Shown here one piece after another: positions 25,507 through 33,561 of a stretch of 46,783 nt of DNA. The translations under genes and the position numbers were made by a program. Positions within the stretch are counted from its first letter, which is position 1; each line of letters begins with the position of its first letter. Source of the DNA: Lachnospiraceae bacterium (lineage in GTDB: Bacteria; Bacillota; Clostridia; Lachnospirales; Lachnospiraceae); the NCBI GenBank assembly GCA_011959925.1, contig BLMD01000282.1:1-46783 (forward strand), in the 5' to 3' direction. The notes beneath the pieces were generated by a model. It saw only the letters and a list, made by a program, of their open reading frames with translations. It did no database searches and was not told the DNA's origin.

Positions 25507-25678
25507 CTGTTTATAGGTTTATCATTGTTGGTAAATGGCATAATATGCAGGAAAATTGCGTAGAACCTGAAGTTCAGCGCAAGCATCCGTCGATGTAAAA
25601 TAGTATAATCAGCTGCCGGTAAATTATACAGGCAGTCATGTTGTTGCAAAACTTGTGATAGTAAAGAGGAAGTGAATT

Positions 25679-26029
25679 ATGGCAGTAATAGACAGGATTA
25701 AATATGACGGAAATAACAATGGACAGCCCTGGATGGTTTCTAAGTATCCCGGCGAACACGAAGACGGACAGAAGGAGCGGACGGAAGAATATTTTTACCG
25801 AGACGTGACCAACTTCTCATCTGCAGCGGAAACCGAGGAACAGATCGTAGCGGATAAAGTCAGCTGTACGGGAAAAACGTCGTATGTAAGAAAAAATATT
25901 ACATATGATTCCATGTCGGTTATTGTCCCGGGCGACAAGTTCAGCTGCGCTATGATAAGAAATGATTATTCGGAAAAAGCGATCCAGGGAATGAAAGCGA
26001 AATTGCGGGAAAAGAAAAACCAGCGTTAA
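25679..26029 (+). CDS. Small protein with SPFH-like N-terminal stretch, unknown
   Basis: A 116-residue soluble protein. ATG 25679 follows AGAGGA by eight bases, and a TATAAT stands at 25604-25609. The start MAVIDRIKYDG plus WMVSKYPGE resembles the first 25 residues of SPFH/YdjL-like proteins, but the rest (FSSAAETEEQIVADKVSCTG and onward) does not continue the SPFH fold. The last third is basic (KAKLREKKNQR). The gene is 19 bases before a YidD-like gene and probably forms an operon with it. Function unknown. Confidence 0.6.
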   Translation: MAVIDRIKYDGNNNGQPWMVSKYPGEHEDGQKERTEEYFYRDVTNFSSAAETEEQIVADKVSCTGKTSYVRKNITYDSMSVIVPGDKFSCAMIRNDYSEKAIQGMKAKLREKKNQR

Positions 26030-26048
26030 CAGATCAGGGGATCGGCAA

Positions 26049-26456
26049 ATGGAAGAACTACCAACACAACAGATCCAGGAGATGGCCGAGCAATATTGCC
26101 TGTACCGGCCATTGGCGCGCCCGAGGACGAATCTGAAAACGGCTGCTGCTGCAGTTGTTTTTATGCAAGAACATCCCTGTTTGTCAGGCGTTATCCTGTG
26201 GATTATGGTCTGTGTGATAATGGGAATTCTGCGGATGCGTTCTATTTTCATTGGACTTGTGCATTTGTATCAGCATTATGCGCCGGAAGATATCAGAAGA
26301 AGATGCCTGCTGCAGCCGACCTGTTCAGAATATATGATCTTAGCCATTGAGAAGTACGGGGCGGTCAAAGGCGCGGCCAAAGGAATCCGCCGGCTGTTTT
26401 TTACCTGCCGGGGCAATATTTACAGAATAGATTATCCTTACGAATCATGGAAATAA
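26049..26456 (+). CDS. YidD-like membrane insertion factor with extended N-terminus
   Basis: A 135-residue protein. The C-terminal 75 residues match YidD, the small factor that helps YidC insert membrane proteins: GLVHLYQHYAPE, then RRRCLLQPTCSEYMILAIEKYG, AVKGAAKGIRRL and C-R-G-N. Normal YidD is 70-90 residues and lies in rpmH-rnpA-yidD-yidC. Here an extra 60 residues add a predicted membrane helix (about 42-62), and the site is unrelated to yidC. It is therefore probably a second, specialised copy. The cysteines of the PTCS and TCRG motifs are present. Confidence 0.8.
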   Translation: MEELPTQQIQEMAEQYCLYRPLARPRTNLKTAAAAVVFMQEHPCLSGVILWIMVCVIMGILRMRSIFIGLVHLYQHYAPEDIRRRCLLQPTCSEYMILAIEKYGAVKGAAKGIRRLFFTCRGNIYRIDYPYESWK

Positions 26457-26473
26457 GATGAGCTTTTCATGGT

Positions 26474-26530
26474 AAGGGGCTGTTGGGAAATCACTTGATT
26501 TTCATTCGTTTTCTCAACAGCCCCTTTTTG
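26474..26530 (+). terminator. Terminator between the YidD-like gene and argG
   Basis: A 12-bp perfect stem (26474-26485 with 26515-26526), long loop, T tail on the plus strand. argG ends 51 bases further on the other strand and may use the same stem. Confidence 0.8.
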
Positions 26531-26576
26531 TTGTGTTTGGATCTAAAATAATTTGTGAAAGCAATCGGGTTTAAGA

Positions 26577-27791
26577 TTATTTGTCCGATTCGGCCAGTTT
26601 CATTGCCCGTACTTTTAACGGAAGTCCGAATAAAGTAATAAATCCTTCTGCATCGTGGTGGTCATACAGATCGCCTGTCGTAAAGCTTGCCAGGGATTCG
26701 CTGTAAAGAGAGTAGGGGGAAGTGGTTCCGGCTTTGATGATATTGCCTTTGTACAGTTTGAACTTCACTTCTCCGGTGACATATTTCTGGGTAGAGGATA
26801 CAAATGCGCAGACGGCTTCGCGCAGCGGCGTAAACCATTTTCCTTCATATACGATCTGTGCCAGTTTGTTTCCCATGTCTTTTTTCGTCTCCATGGTAGC
26901 GCGGTCCAGTACAAGCTCTTCCAGCTGCTGCTGTGCTTCCATTAAAATGGTTCCGCCCGGAGTTTCATAGACGCCGCGGGATTTCATGCCGACCACGCGG
27001 TTTTCTACGATATCAACAATACCGATGCCGTGTTTGCCGCCCAAACGGTTTAATTCACGGATAATATCAGAAACTTTCATTTCTTTGCCGTTGACGGACT
27101 TAGGCACGCCCTCTTCAAATGTCATGGTCACATATTCGCCTTCTTCCGGCGCCGCTTCCGGAGAAACGCCAAGGACGAGCAGGTGGTCGTAATTCGGTTC
27201 GCAGGCGGGATCTTCCAGTTCCAGTCCTTCATGGCTGATATGCCAGAGATTGCGGTCTCTGCTGTAACTGCTGTCAGCAGAAAACGGAAGGTCGATGCCG
27301 TGTGCCTTACAGTATGCAATCTCAGATTCCCTGGAATCCATATTCCATTTGTCATCGCGCCATGCGGCGATAATTTTCAGGTCGGGAGCCAGCGCTTTTA
27401 TGCCAAGTTCAAAACGAATTTGGTCGTTTCCTTTTCCGGTAGCGCCGTGGCAGATTGCCGTAGCGCCTTCCTTGCGCGCGATTTCCACGAGGCGCTTTGC
27501 GATACCCGGACGCGCCATAGAAGTGCCCAGCAGGTATTTATTCTCATAAACGGCTCCTGCCTGTACGCAGGGAATGATGTAATCTTCACAAAATTCATCT
27601 ACAATATTTTCGATGTATAGCTTGGTCGCGCCGGATAATTTTGCACGTTCCTCAAGACCGTCCAGTTCTTCCTCCTGTCCGCAGTCAATGCAGCAGCAGA
27701 TCACTTCGTAATCGTAATTTTCCTTCAGCCAAGGGATAATAGCAGTCGTATCCAAACCGCCGGAGTAAGCCAAAACAACCTTTTCTTTCAT
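26577..27791 (-). CDS. argG: Argininosuccinate synthase
   Basis: A 404-residue enzyme joining citrulline and aspartate with ATP, the seventh step of arginine synthesis. The N-terminal ATP-PP motif AYSGGLDTTAI, the citrulline-binding ATGKGNDQIRFE and SRDRNLWHISHEG segments are standard. AAAGGATG precedes the ATG. It diverges from argC, and the shared gap holds ArgR-like sites over both promoters. argF and argH are not in the window. Confidence 0.97.
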   Translation of the reverse strand: MKEKVVLAYSGGLDTTAIIPWLKENYDYEVICCCIDCGQEEELDGLEERAKLSGATKLYIENIVDEFCEDYIIPCVQAGAVYENKYLLGTSMARPGIAKRLVEIARKEGATAICHGATGKGNDQIRFELGIKALAPDLKIIAAWRDDKWNMDSRESEIAYCKAHGIDLPFSADSSYSRDRNLWHISHEGLELEDPACEPNYDHLLVLGVSPEAAPEEGEYVTMTFEEGVPKSVNGKEMKVSDIIRELNRLGGKHGIGIVDIVENRVVGMKSRGVYETPGGTILMEAQQQLEELVLDRATMETKKDMGNKLAQIVYEGKWFTPLREAVCAFVSSTQKYVTGEVKFKLYKGNIIKAGTTSPYSLYSESLASFTTGDLYDHHDAEGFITLFGLPLKVRAMKLAESDK

Positions 27792-27829
27792 AATAAAATT
27801 TCATCCTTTCTTCTGTTAATGCTAAAGAT

Positions 27830-27858
27830 AATATACAACAAGTTTCCTCAAAACGCAA
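27830..27858 (-). promoter_or_regulatory. argG promoter
   Basis: On the minus strand TTGCGT (27853-27858) and TATATT (27830-27835) are separated by 17 bases. An ArgR-like palindrome begins at the -35 edge. Confidence 0.65.
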
Positions 27859-27886
27859 GTGAAAAAATATGCATAAATATTTCACT
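27858..27886. promoter_or_regulatory. ArgR-like operator next to the argG promoter
   Basis: A 29-base imperfect palindrome with perfect 7-bp arms (agtgaaa at 27858-27864 and tttcact at 27880-27886). It contains TGCATAAATATTTCA, close to the ARG-box form TGnATwwwwATnCA. It abuts the -35 of argG, as expected for repression by arginine-bound ArgR. Confidence 0.6.
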
Positions 27887-27934
27887 CTCATGTACGTTAT
27901 TTTAGCTAAAATAATAAAAATAAAAGAAAGGCTA

Positions 27935-27963
27935 TTGCATAATTATTCTTAAAAATGTATAAT
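27935..27963 (+). promoter_or_regulatory. argC operon promoter
   Basis: TTGCAT (27935-27940) and perfect TATAAT (27958-27963) with a 17-base spacer, inside the double ARG box. It implies a leader of about 285 bases before argC; I see no T-box or other known riboswitch in it, only a 10-bp direct repeat (gatatcatac) at 28210-28219 and 28221-28230. Confidence 0.65.
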
Positions 27964-27970
27964 TATGCAA
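27935..27970. promoter_or_regulatory. Double ARG box over the argC promoter
   Basis: Arms 27935-27946 and 27959-27970 are a perfect 12-bp inverted repeat. Each half is itself an ARG-box-like palindrome (TGCATAATTATTCT at 27936-27949 and TGTATAATTATGCA at 27956-27969), 20 bases apart centre to centre, about two helical turns. The pair covers the whole -35 to -10 of the argC promoter, matching how hexameric ArgR binds tandem boxes. Confidence 0.7.
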
Positions 27971-28254
27971 AACGATCTGCAGAAATGCACGGATCATACA
28001 TCAGAACGGGATCTGTGAGGGATATTTGTTCTGCTTAGATGTACGCTGCTGAAAAGGATGCGATGACATTCTGCCGCATGGTAATTGCCCCAAACTTTAC
28101 TTTCCTCTTTACGAACATGGGGATTTGTACTAATATAGAATATGCTGCAGTCTGTTTTTATACGGCAGTTATCTGCAGAAAACAGTATATCAGAATGATA
28201 CAATACAACGATATCATACGGATATCATACATAGAAGAAAGCGGAGTGATAAGG

Positions 28255-29322
28255 ATGATTAAAGCAGGGATTATCGGCGCAACCGGATATGCGGGAGGAG
28301 AGCTGGTCAGGATTCTTCTTGGGCACAAGAATGTAGAGATTCGGTGGTATGGGTCGAAAAGCTATATTGACAAAAAATATGCAGATGTGTACCGGAATAT
28401 GTTTCAGTTAGTGGAGGATGCGTGTCTGGATGATAATATTGCAGAGCTGTCCAGGCAGGTCGATGTTATTTTTACGGCAACGCCGCAGGGATATCTTGCT
28501 TCTGTGCTGACGGAGGAAATTTTAAGCCGGGTCAAGGTTGTGGATTTGAGTGCGGATTACAGGATCAAGGATGTTTCTGTTTACGAAGAATGGTATCAGA
28601 TCAGCCACCGGTCGCCGCAGTTTATTCAAGAAGCAGTATATGGGCTCTGTGAGATCAACAGGGACCAGGTGAAATCTGCAAGGCTGGTTGCAAATCCGGG
28701 CTGTTATACGACATGTTCGATTTTGACGGCATATCCTTTGGTAAAGGAGGGGCTGATCGATGCAGATTCATTGATTATCGACGCAAAGTCAGGAACTTCA
28801 GGAGCGGGGAGAGGGGCGAAGGTTCCGAATCTCTTCTGTGAGGTGAATGAAAATATAAAGGCGTACGGTGTGGCGTCCCACAGGCATACGCCGGAAATAG
28901 AAGAACAGCTGGGGTATGCGGCAGGAAAAGAAATCCGGGTCAGCTTTACGCCGCATCTTGTTCCGATGAACCGTGGAATTTTAGTGACGGAATATGCCGT
29001 ACTTAAGAAAATGGCGCAAAGTGACGGAAGTTATGCATATCCTTCTTATGAGCAGGTAAGGGCGGTTTATGATAAATATTATGCCAAAGAGCAGTTTATC
29101 CGTCTGCTGGACCGGGAGGTATGTCCGGAAACCAAATGGGTTGAAGGCAGTAATTTTACGGATATTAATTTTAAAATCGATGAGAGAACGGGCCGCATTG
29201 TTTTAATGGGAGCTTTGGATAATCTGGTAAAGGGAGCGGCAGGACAGGCGGTTCAGAATATGAATCTGCTGTTTGGAGAATGTGAGTCGGAGGGACTTAC
29301 GTTTGTGCCGATGTATCCATAG
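28255..29322 (+). CDS. argC: N-acetyl-gamma-glutamyl-phosphate reductase
   Basis: A 355-residue NADPH-dependent reductase of the arginine pathway. The start at 28255 is set by the family N-terminus MIKAGIIGATGYAGGEL and by the GGAG-AAGG ribosome-binding region; the frame stays open for 72 more codons upstream without family sequence. The catalytic cysteine is C150 in ANPGCYTT, and the histidine region SHRHTPEIEEQ follows. It is first in the argC-GNAT-argJ-argB-argD operon. Confidence 0.97.
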   Translation: MIKAGIIGATGYAGGELVRILLGHKNVEIRWYGSKSYIDKKYADVYRNMFQLVEDACLDDNIAELSRQVDVIFTATPQGYLASVLTEEILSRVKVVDLSADYRIKDVSVYEEWYQISHRSPQFIQEAVYGLCEINRDQVKSARLVANPGCYTTCSILTAYPLVKEGLIDADSLIIDAKSGTSGAGRGAKVPNLFCEVNENIKAYGVASHRHTPEIEEQLGYAAGKEIRVSFTPHLVPMNRGILVTEYAVLKKMAQSDGSYAYPSYEQVRAVYDKYYAKEQFIRLLDREVCPETKWVEGSNFTDINFKIDERTGRIVLMGALDNLVKGAAGQAVQNMNLLFGECESEGLTFVPMYP

Positions 29323-29329
29323 AGGTATT

Positions 29330-29800
29330 ATGAACGAGAAAAGTAATGTTACGATCCGTACAATGAGAATAGAAGATTATCCGAAGGTGTATCGATTGTG
29401 GATGGGAATTTCCGGTTTCGGGATCCGCAGCCTGGATGATTCCAGAGAAGGCGTGGAGCGTTTTTTGAAGAGAAATCCGGATATGAGTATTGTTGCGGAA
29501 GCGGACGGGCAGATCGTCGGTACGATTTTATGCGGACATGACGGGAGAAGAGGCTGTTTTTACCATGTTTGCGTGAAGGAAGGATTTCGGAAACATGGAA
29601 TCGGCAAGGAAATGGCAGTCGCTGCGATGAAAGCGCTGCAGGCAGAAAAGATCAATAAGGTCTGTCTGATCGCGTTTGCGGATAATACGGTGGGAAACCA
29701 GTTCTGGAAGAGCGTGGGCTGGACGTTCCGCAGGGATTTAAATTATTACGATTTTACATTGAATGAAGAAAATATTACACGCTTCAATGTCTGTAAGTAA
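29330..29800 (+). CDS. GNAT N-acetyltransferase in the arginine operon
   Basis: A 156-residue GNAT protein. ATG 29330 uses AGAGG that overlaps the argC stop, so translation is coupled. The acetyl-CoA site is visible as VCVKEGFRKHGIGKEM, which has the R/Q-x-x-G-x-G/A pattern, followed by VGNQFWKSVGW. It stands between argC and argJ. Since ArgJ can recycle acetyl groups, a separate acetyltransferase may prime the cycle as an N-acetylglutamate synthase of the short GNAT type. That role is inference; an unrelated acetyltransferase is possible. Confidence 0.85.
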   Translation: MNEKSNVTIRTMRIEDYPKVYRLWMGISGFGIRSLDDSREGVERFLKRNPDMSIVAEADGQIVGTILCGHDGRRGCFYHVCVKEGFRKHGIGKEMAVAAMKALQAEKINKVCLIAFADNTVGNQFWKSVGWTFRRDLNYYDFTLNEENITRFNVCK

Positions 29801-29814
29801 TGTCTTGTAAAAAA

Positions 29815-29986
29815 CGGACAAAAATAAGGAAACACCCTGCGGGTATCCCTTTATGTCCTGAAAAACGAACAATAATAAGGAAACACCCTGTGGGTATCCC
29901 TTTATGTCCTGAAAAACGGACAATAATAAGGAAACACCATTCGGGTATCCCTTTATGTCCTGAAAAAACGGACAATAATAAGGAAA
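29815..29986 (+). repeat. Three 51-bp hairpin-forming direct repeats before argJ
   Basis: Copies at 29815-29865, 29866-29916 and 29917-29968 (one extra A), then a truncated fourth at 29969-29986. Each copy can fold: ggaca pairs with tgtcc, aagg with cctt, and an inner accc with gggt around a three-base loop in the first two copies. The truncated copy runs into AGGAAAGGA, the ribosome-binding site of argJ. The unit is 17 codons, so open frames through it repeat on both strands, but nothing suggests they are translated. Confidence 0.9.
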
Positions 29987-29998
29987 GGAATGACGGTT

Positions 29999-31222
29999 AT
30001 GGAACAGGTTATGGGCGGGGTTACCGCGGCAAAAGGATTTATGGCAGCAGCTGCTGCTGCGGGCATTAAATATACGGACCGGACGGATATGGCGATGATT
30101 TACAGTACAGTTCCGTGTGTGGCGGCAGGGACGTTTACGACAAATGTTGTGCAGGCGGCTCCTGTCAAATGGGATAAAAAAATGGTGTCAAACAGTGAAT
30201 TTGCACAGGCGGTCGTTGTCAATTCCGGGATTGCAAACGCATGTACGGGAGAAGAAGGGGATGCGTATTGCAGCCGGACGGCAAAAAAGACGGCGGAGGT
30301 TTTAAAGATTCCGGAGGATGTCGTTTTGGTGGCGTCTACGGGAGTTATCGGCATGCAGCTTCCGATTGAGAAGATCTGCAGCGGCGTGGAGGTTTTGGCA
30401 GAAGGGCTTTCGGATACGAAAGAAGCGGGAAATGCGGCGGCGCGTGCGATTATGACGACAGATACACATGAAAAAGAAGCGGCGGCAGTTTTTACGGCAG
30501 GCGGTCGTACCGTGACGATTGGAGGGATGTGTAAGGGATCGGGCATGATTCATCCGAATATGTGTACAATGCTGAGTTTTCTTACAACAGATCTTGCGAT
30601 TTCAAAAGAGCTTTTGCAGGAAGCGCTTCGGGAAGATATTATGGATACATACAATATGGTTTCCGTTGACGGGGATACGTCGACGAATGATACGGTGCTG
30701 CTTCTTGCGAACGGTTTGGCAGGAAATCCTGTGATTACAGAAAAAAATGAAGATTATCGGGCGTTTGTGGAGGCGCTGCGTTATGTCAATACGACGTTGG
30801 CGAAGCAGATGGCTGGGGACGGAGAGGGCGCGACGGCGCTGTTTGAAGTGAGCGTAACAGGAGCCGCCTGCAAAGAGGATGCCAGAACATTAAGTAAGGC
30901 AGTGATTACTTCCAATCTGACAAAAGCGGCGATTTATGGGCATGATGCGAACTGGGGAAGGATCTTGTGTGCAATCGGATACTCCGGCGTATCGTTTGAT
31001 CCGGATCGTGTGGACCTGTGTTTTGAAAGTGCGGCGGGGCGTATACAGATTATGAGAGACGGCACGGCGCTTCCTTACAGTGAAGAGGAGGCGACAAAAA
31101 TTTTATCGGAGCCATATGTGAGAGCCGAGATCGATATAAAGTCCGGGGATTTTGAAGCTACTGCATGGGGCTGTGATTTGACGTATGATTATGTGAAAAT
31201 CAATGCAGATTATCGTTCGTAG
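29999..31222 (+). CDS. argJ: Bifunctional ornithine acetyltransferase/N-acetylglutamate synthase
   Basis: A 407-residue enzyme that moves the acetyl group from N-acetylornithine to glutamate. ATG 29999 is preferred to ATG 29990 because AGGAAAGGA ends nine bases before it. The precursor is expected to cut itself before T190 (HPNMCTML), giving two chains; threonine is then the nucleophile. GMCKGSGMIHPNM is the usual signature, with cysteine in place of the more common alanine before the threonine. The leader holds the 51-bp repeats. Confidence 0.95.
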   Translation: MEQVMGGVTAAKGFMAAAAAAGIKYTDRTDMAMIYSTVPCVAAGTFTTNVVQAAPVKWDKKMVSNSEFAQAVVVNSGIANACTGEEGDAYCSRTAKKTAEVLKIPEDVVLVASTGVIGMQLPIEKICSGVEVLAEGLSDTKEAGNAAARAIMTTDTHEKEAAAVFTAGGRTVTIGGMCKGSGMIHPNMCTMLSFLTTDLAISKELLQEALREDIMDTYNMVSVDGDTSTNDTVLLLANGLAGNPVITEKNEDYRAFVEALRYVNTTLAKQMAGDGEGATALFEVSVTGAACKEDARTLSKAVITSNLTKAAIYGHDANWGRILCAIGYSGVSFDPDRVDLCFESAAGRIQIMRDGTALPYSEEEATKILSEPYVRAEIDIKSGDFEATAWGCDLTYDYVKINADYRS

Positions 31223-31322
31223 TCTGTGTGTTTCAAAACGCTGTATTTCAGCCGGGGAACGTCAGACGGGATGGATTCGATGGCACATTCATTGACAGAA
31301 AAGAAAAGAGGAGTGAATAAAT

Positions 31323-32222
31323 ATGGAAGAAACAGGAATGAAAGAAGTGATGGGGAAAGCGGAGGTTTTGATCGAAGCCCTGCCGTATATCCAGCGGTTC
31401 AACCGGAAGATTATTGTCGTCAAATACGGCGGCAGCGCAATGGTAGACGAAGAGTTAAAGCGACAGGTGATTCAGGATGTGACGCTGCTGAAACTGGTCG
31501 GATTTAAGCCGATTATCGTACACGGCGGAGGCAAAGAGATCAGCAAATGGGTGGAAAAAGCCGGCATGGAGCCGGAATTTGTCGGCGGTCTGCGTAAGAC
31601 AGACGAGGCGACAATGGAGATTGCCGAAATGGTGCTGGGACGCGTCAATAAATCGCTGGTTCAGCTGGTGGAAGAGCTTGGTGTGCTTGCCGTCGGCATC
31701 AGTGGAAAAGACGGCGGACTACTCCGGGTAGATAAGAAGTATGCTAACGGGAAAGATATCGGTTTTGTCGGAGAGATCAAAAAGGTGAATCCGAAGATAC
31801 TCTATGATCTTTTAGAGAAAGATTTCCTGCCGATCGTCTGCCCGATCGGAATGGATGATTCTTACCAGACGTATAATATCAACGCGGATGACGCCGCCTG
31901 TGCGATCGCAAGAGCGATGCAGGCAGAGAAACTGGCATTTTTAACGGATATAGAAGGCGTATACAAAGATCCTGCCGATGCGTCGACTTTGATTTCTGAG
32001 CTTCCGATCACAGAGGCAAGAGAATTGATTTCGGAGGGGAATATCGGGGGCGGAATGCTGCCGAAACTCAACAATTGCATCGATGCAATCGAAAACGGCG
32101 TTTCAAGAGTACATATTTTGGACGGACGTATTGCGCACTGTCTGTTGCTTGAAATCTTTACAAATAAAGGAATCGGCACGGCGATTTTGGGAGAAAAAGA
32201 GAGGAAGTATTACCATGAATAG
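31323..32222 (+). CDS. argB: N-acetylglutamate kinase
   Basis: A 299-residue amino acid kinase for the second step of the pathway. The phosphate-binding KYGGSAM and the [10 protein letters not shown] loop are standard, as is [12 protein letters not shown]. An N-terminal helix of about 25 residues before IIVVKYGG is the type seen in arginine-inhibited hexameric enzymes, so feedback inhibition is likely. GAGGAG lies about 11 bases before ATG 31323. The end overlaps argD by eight bases. Confidence 0.96.
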   Translation: MEETGMKEVMGKAEVLIEALPYIQRFNRKIIVVKYGGSAMVDEELKRQVIQDVTLLKLVGFKPIIVHGGGKEISKWVEKAGMEPEFVGGLRKTDEATMEIAEMVLGRVNKSLVQLVEELGVLAVGISGKDGGLLRVDKKYANGKDIGFVGEIKKVNPKILYDLLEKDFLPIVCPIGMDDSYQTYNINADDAACAIARAMQAEKLAFLTDIEGVYKDPADASTLISELPITEARELISEGNIGGGMLPKLNNCIDAIENGVSRVHILDGRIAHCLLLEIFTNKGIGTAILGEKERKYYHE

Positions 32223-33420
32223 TACATGTTATATAGAAGAAGCGGAAAAAAATCTGCTTCATACCTACAATCGGTACGGCATTCTTTTAGAATACGGAAA
32301 AGGCGTGTATCTGTTTGATACCGAAGGGAAAAAGTACCTGGATTTTGCAGCCGGTATCGGGGTGTGCGCATTAGGTTATGGAAATGAGGAATATAATGAC
32401 GCGTTAAAAGAGCAGGTAGACAAATTATTACATACTTCAAATCTCTATTATAATGTTCCTGCGATTCGAGCGGCAGAACTGGTAAAGCAGGCAAGCGGTA
32501 TGGACCGTGTATTTTTTACCAACAGCGGGGCGGAAGCGGTCGAAGGTGCGATCAAAGCAGCAAAGAAATATGCATATACCAGAGACCAACATGCAGGACA
32601 TGAGGTGATCGCCATGCATGGTTCTTTTCATGGAAGAACGCTTGGCGCGCTTTCCGTAACGGGAAACGAAGGATATCAGAAGCCGTTCGGCCCGCTTCTT
32701 CCCGGGGTTCGTTTTGCGGAATTTAACAGACTGGAAAGCGTGAAAGAGCAGATCACGGAGCATACCTGTGCTATTATAATGGAAACGATACAGGGAGAGG
32801 GCGGCATCTATCCGGCGGAGAAAGAATTTATCGAAGGCATTGCCCGGCTTTGCAGGGAAAAAGATATTCTTTTGATTTTAGACGAAATCCAATGCGGTAT
32901 GGGAAGAAGCGGAGAGATGTTCGCGTGGCAGAATTATGATGTCAAACCGGATATTATGACAACGGCAAAGGCGCTTGGATGCGGCGTACCGGTAGGTGCG
33001 TTTCTTATGACAGAACGCGTGGCAGAGAAGTCTTTGGCGCCGGGAGACCACGGAACGACGTACGGAGGAAATCCGTTTGCAGGCGCTGCCGTTGCCAAGA
33101 CGCTGGAACTGATGAAACGGGATCGGATGACCGAACATGTGAAAGAAGTGTCAAACTATCTTTGGGAGCGTTTAGAGGAACTGAAAGAACGCCATGCCTG
33201 CGTTGCGGCGCATCGGGGCATGGGATTGATGCAGGGGCTGCAGCTTGACGGGCAGCCGGCAGGCGAGGTTTCCAAAAAGGCGCTGGCGCACGGATTGATT
33301 TTGATTACGGCGGGTTGTAATGTGCTTCGTTTTCTGCCGCCGCTGATCATTGAGAAGGAGCATGTGGATGAGATGACTGATATTTTGAATCGGATTCTAT
33401 CGGAGGAGGGACGATCATAA
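32215..33420 (+). CDS. argD: Acetylornithine aminotransferase
   Basis: A 401-residue class III PLP aminotransferase that makes N-acetylornithine. ATG 32215 follows GAGGAAG and lies within the end of argB. The PLP lysine is K252 in [34 protein letters not shown] and [13 protein letters not shown] are family landmarks. It closes the operon at a strong terminator. Confidence 0.96.
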   Translation: MNSTCYIEEAEKNLLHTYNRYGILLEYGKGVYLFDTEGKKYLDFAAGIGVCALGYGNEEYNDALKEQVDKLLHTSNLYYNVPAIRAAELVKQASGMDRVFFTNSGAEAVEGAIKAAKKYAYTRDQHAGHEVIAMHGSFHGRTLGALSVTGNEGYQKPFGPLLPGVRFAEFNRLESVKEQITEHTCAIIMETIQGEGGIYPAEKEFIEGIARLCREKDILLILDEIQCGMGRSGEMFAWQNYDVKPDIMTTAKALGCGVPVGAFLMTERVAEKSLAPGDHGTTYGGNPFAGAAVAKTLELMKRDRMTEHVKEVSNYLWERLEELKERHACVAAHRGMGLMQGLQLDGQPAGEVSKKALAHGLILITAGCNVLRFLPPLIIEKEHVDEMTDILNRILSEEGRS

Positions 33421-33445
33421 AGAAGAAACCGTCATAAATAGGAGA

Positions 33446-33502
33446 CGAATACCCCCGCTGTGATCAGATGTTTTCTGTAATTACAGCGGGGGTATTCGTT
33501 TA
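33446..33502 (+). terminator. Terminator of the arginine operon
   Basis: A 16-bp perfect stem (33446-33461 with 33483-33498) with five consecutive GC pairs. The tail is short in T on both strands, but the stem is strong and may also serve the convergent GH2 gene. Confidence 0.8.
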
Positions 33503-33561
33503 CATAATCGTTCTGTGGTTGAATTTCTGTTTGGACACCGTATGCGCTTAAAGCGAATGTC

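Noticed and set aside
28039-28254. 72-codon open extension upstream of argC, starting with ATG 28039
   Set aside because: It has no family similarity, a poor ribosome-binding context and odd composition. The argC start at 28255 matches the family N-terminus. The openness looks like chance within a long leader.
27971-28254. T-box or other riboswitch in the argC leader
   Set aside because: No T-box sequence, no clear terminator-antiterminator pair and no known riboswitch motif could be seen.
29815-29986. CRISPR array
   Set aside because: The units are contiguous with no variable spacers, there are only three copies, and no cas genes are near.
29800-30069. Open frame through the 51-bp repeats with repeated RKHP-GIPLCPE residues, and its mirror on the minus strand
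   Set aside because: The unit length is a multiple of three, so any frame that is open once stays open. There is no proper ribosome-binding site, and it overlaps argJ.
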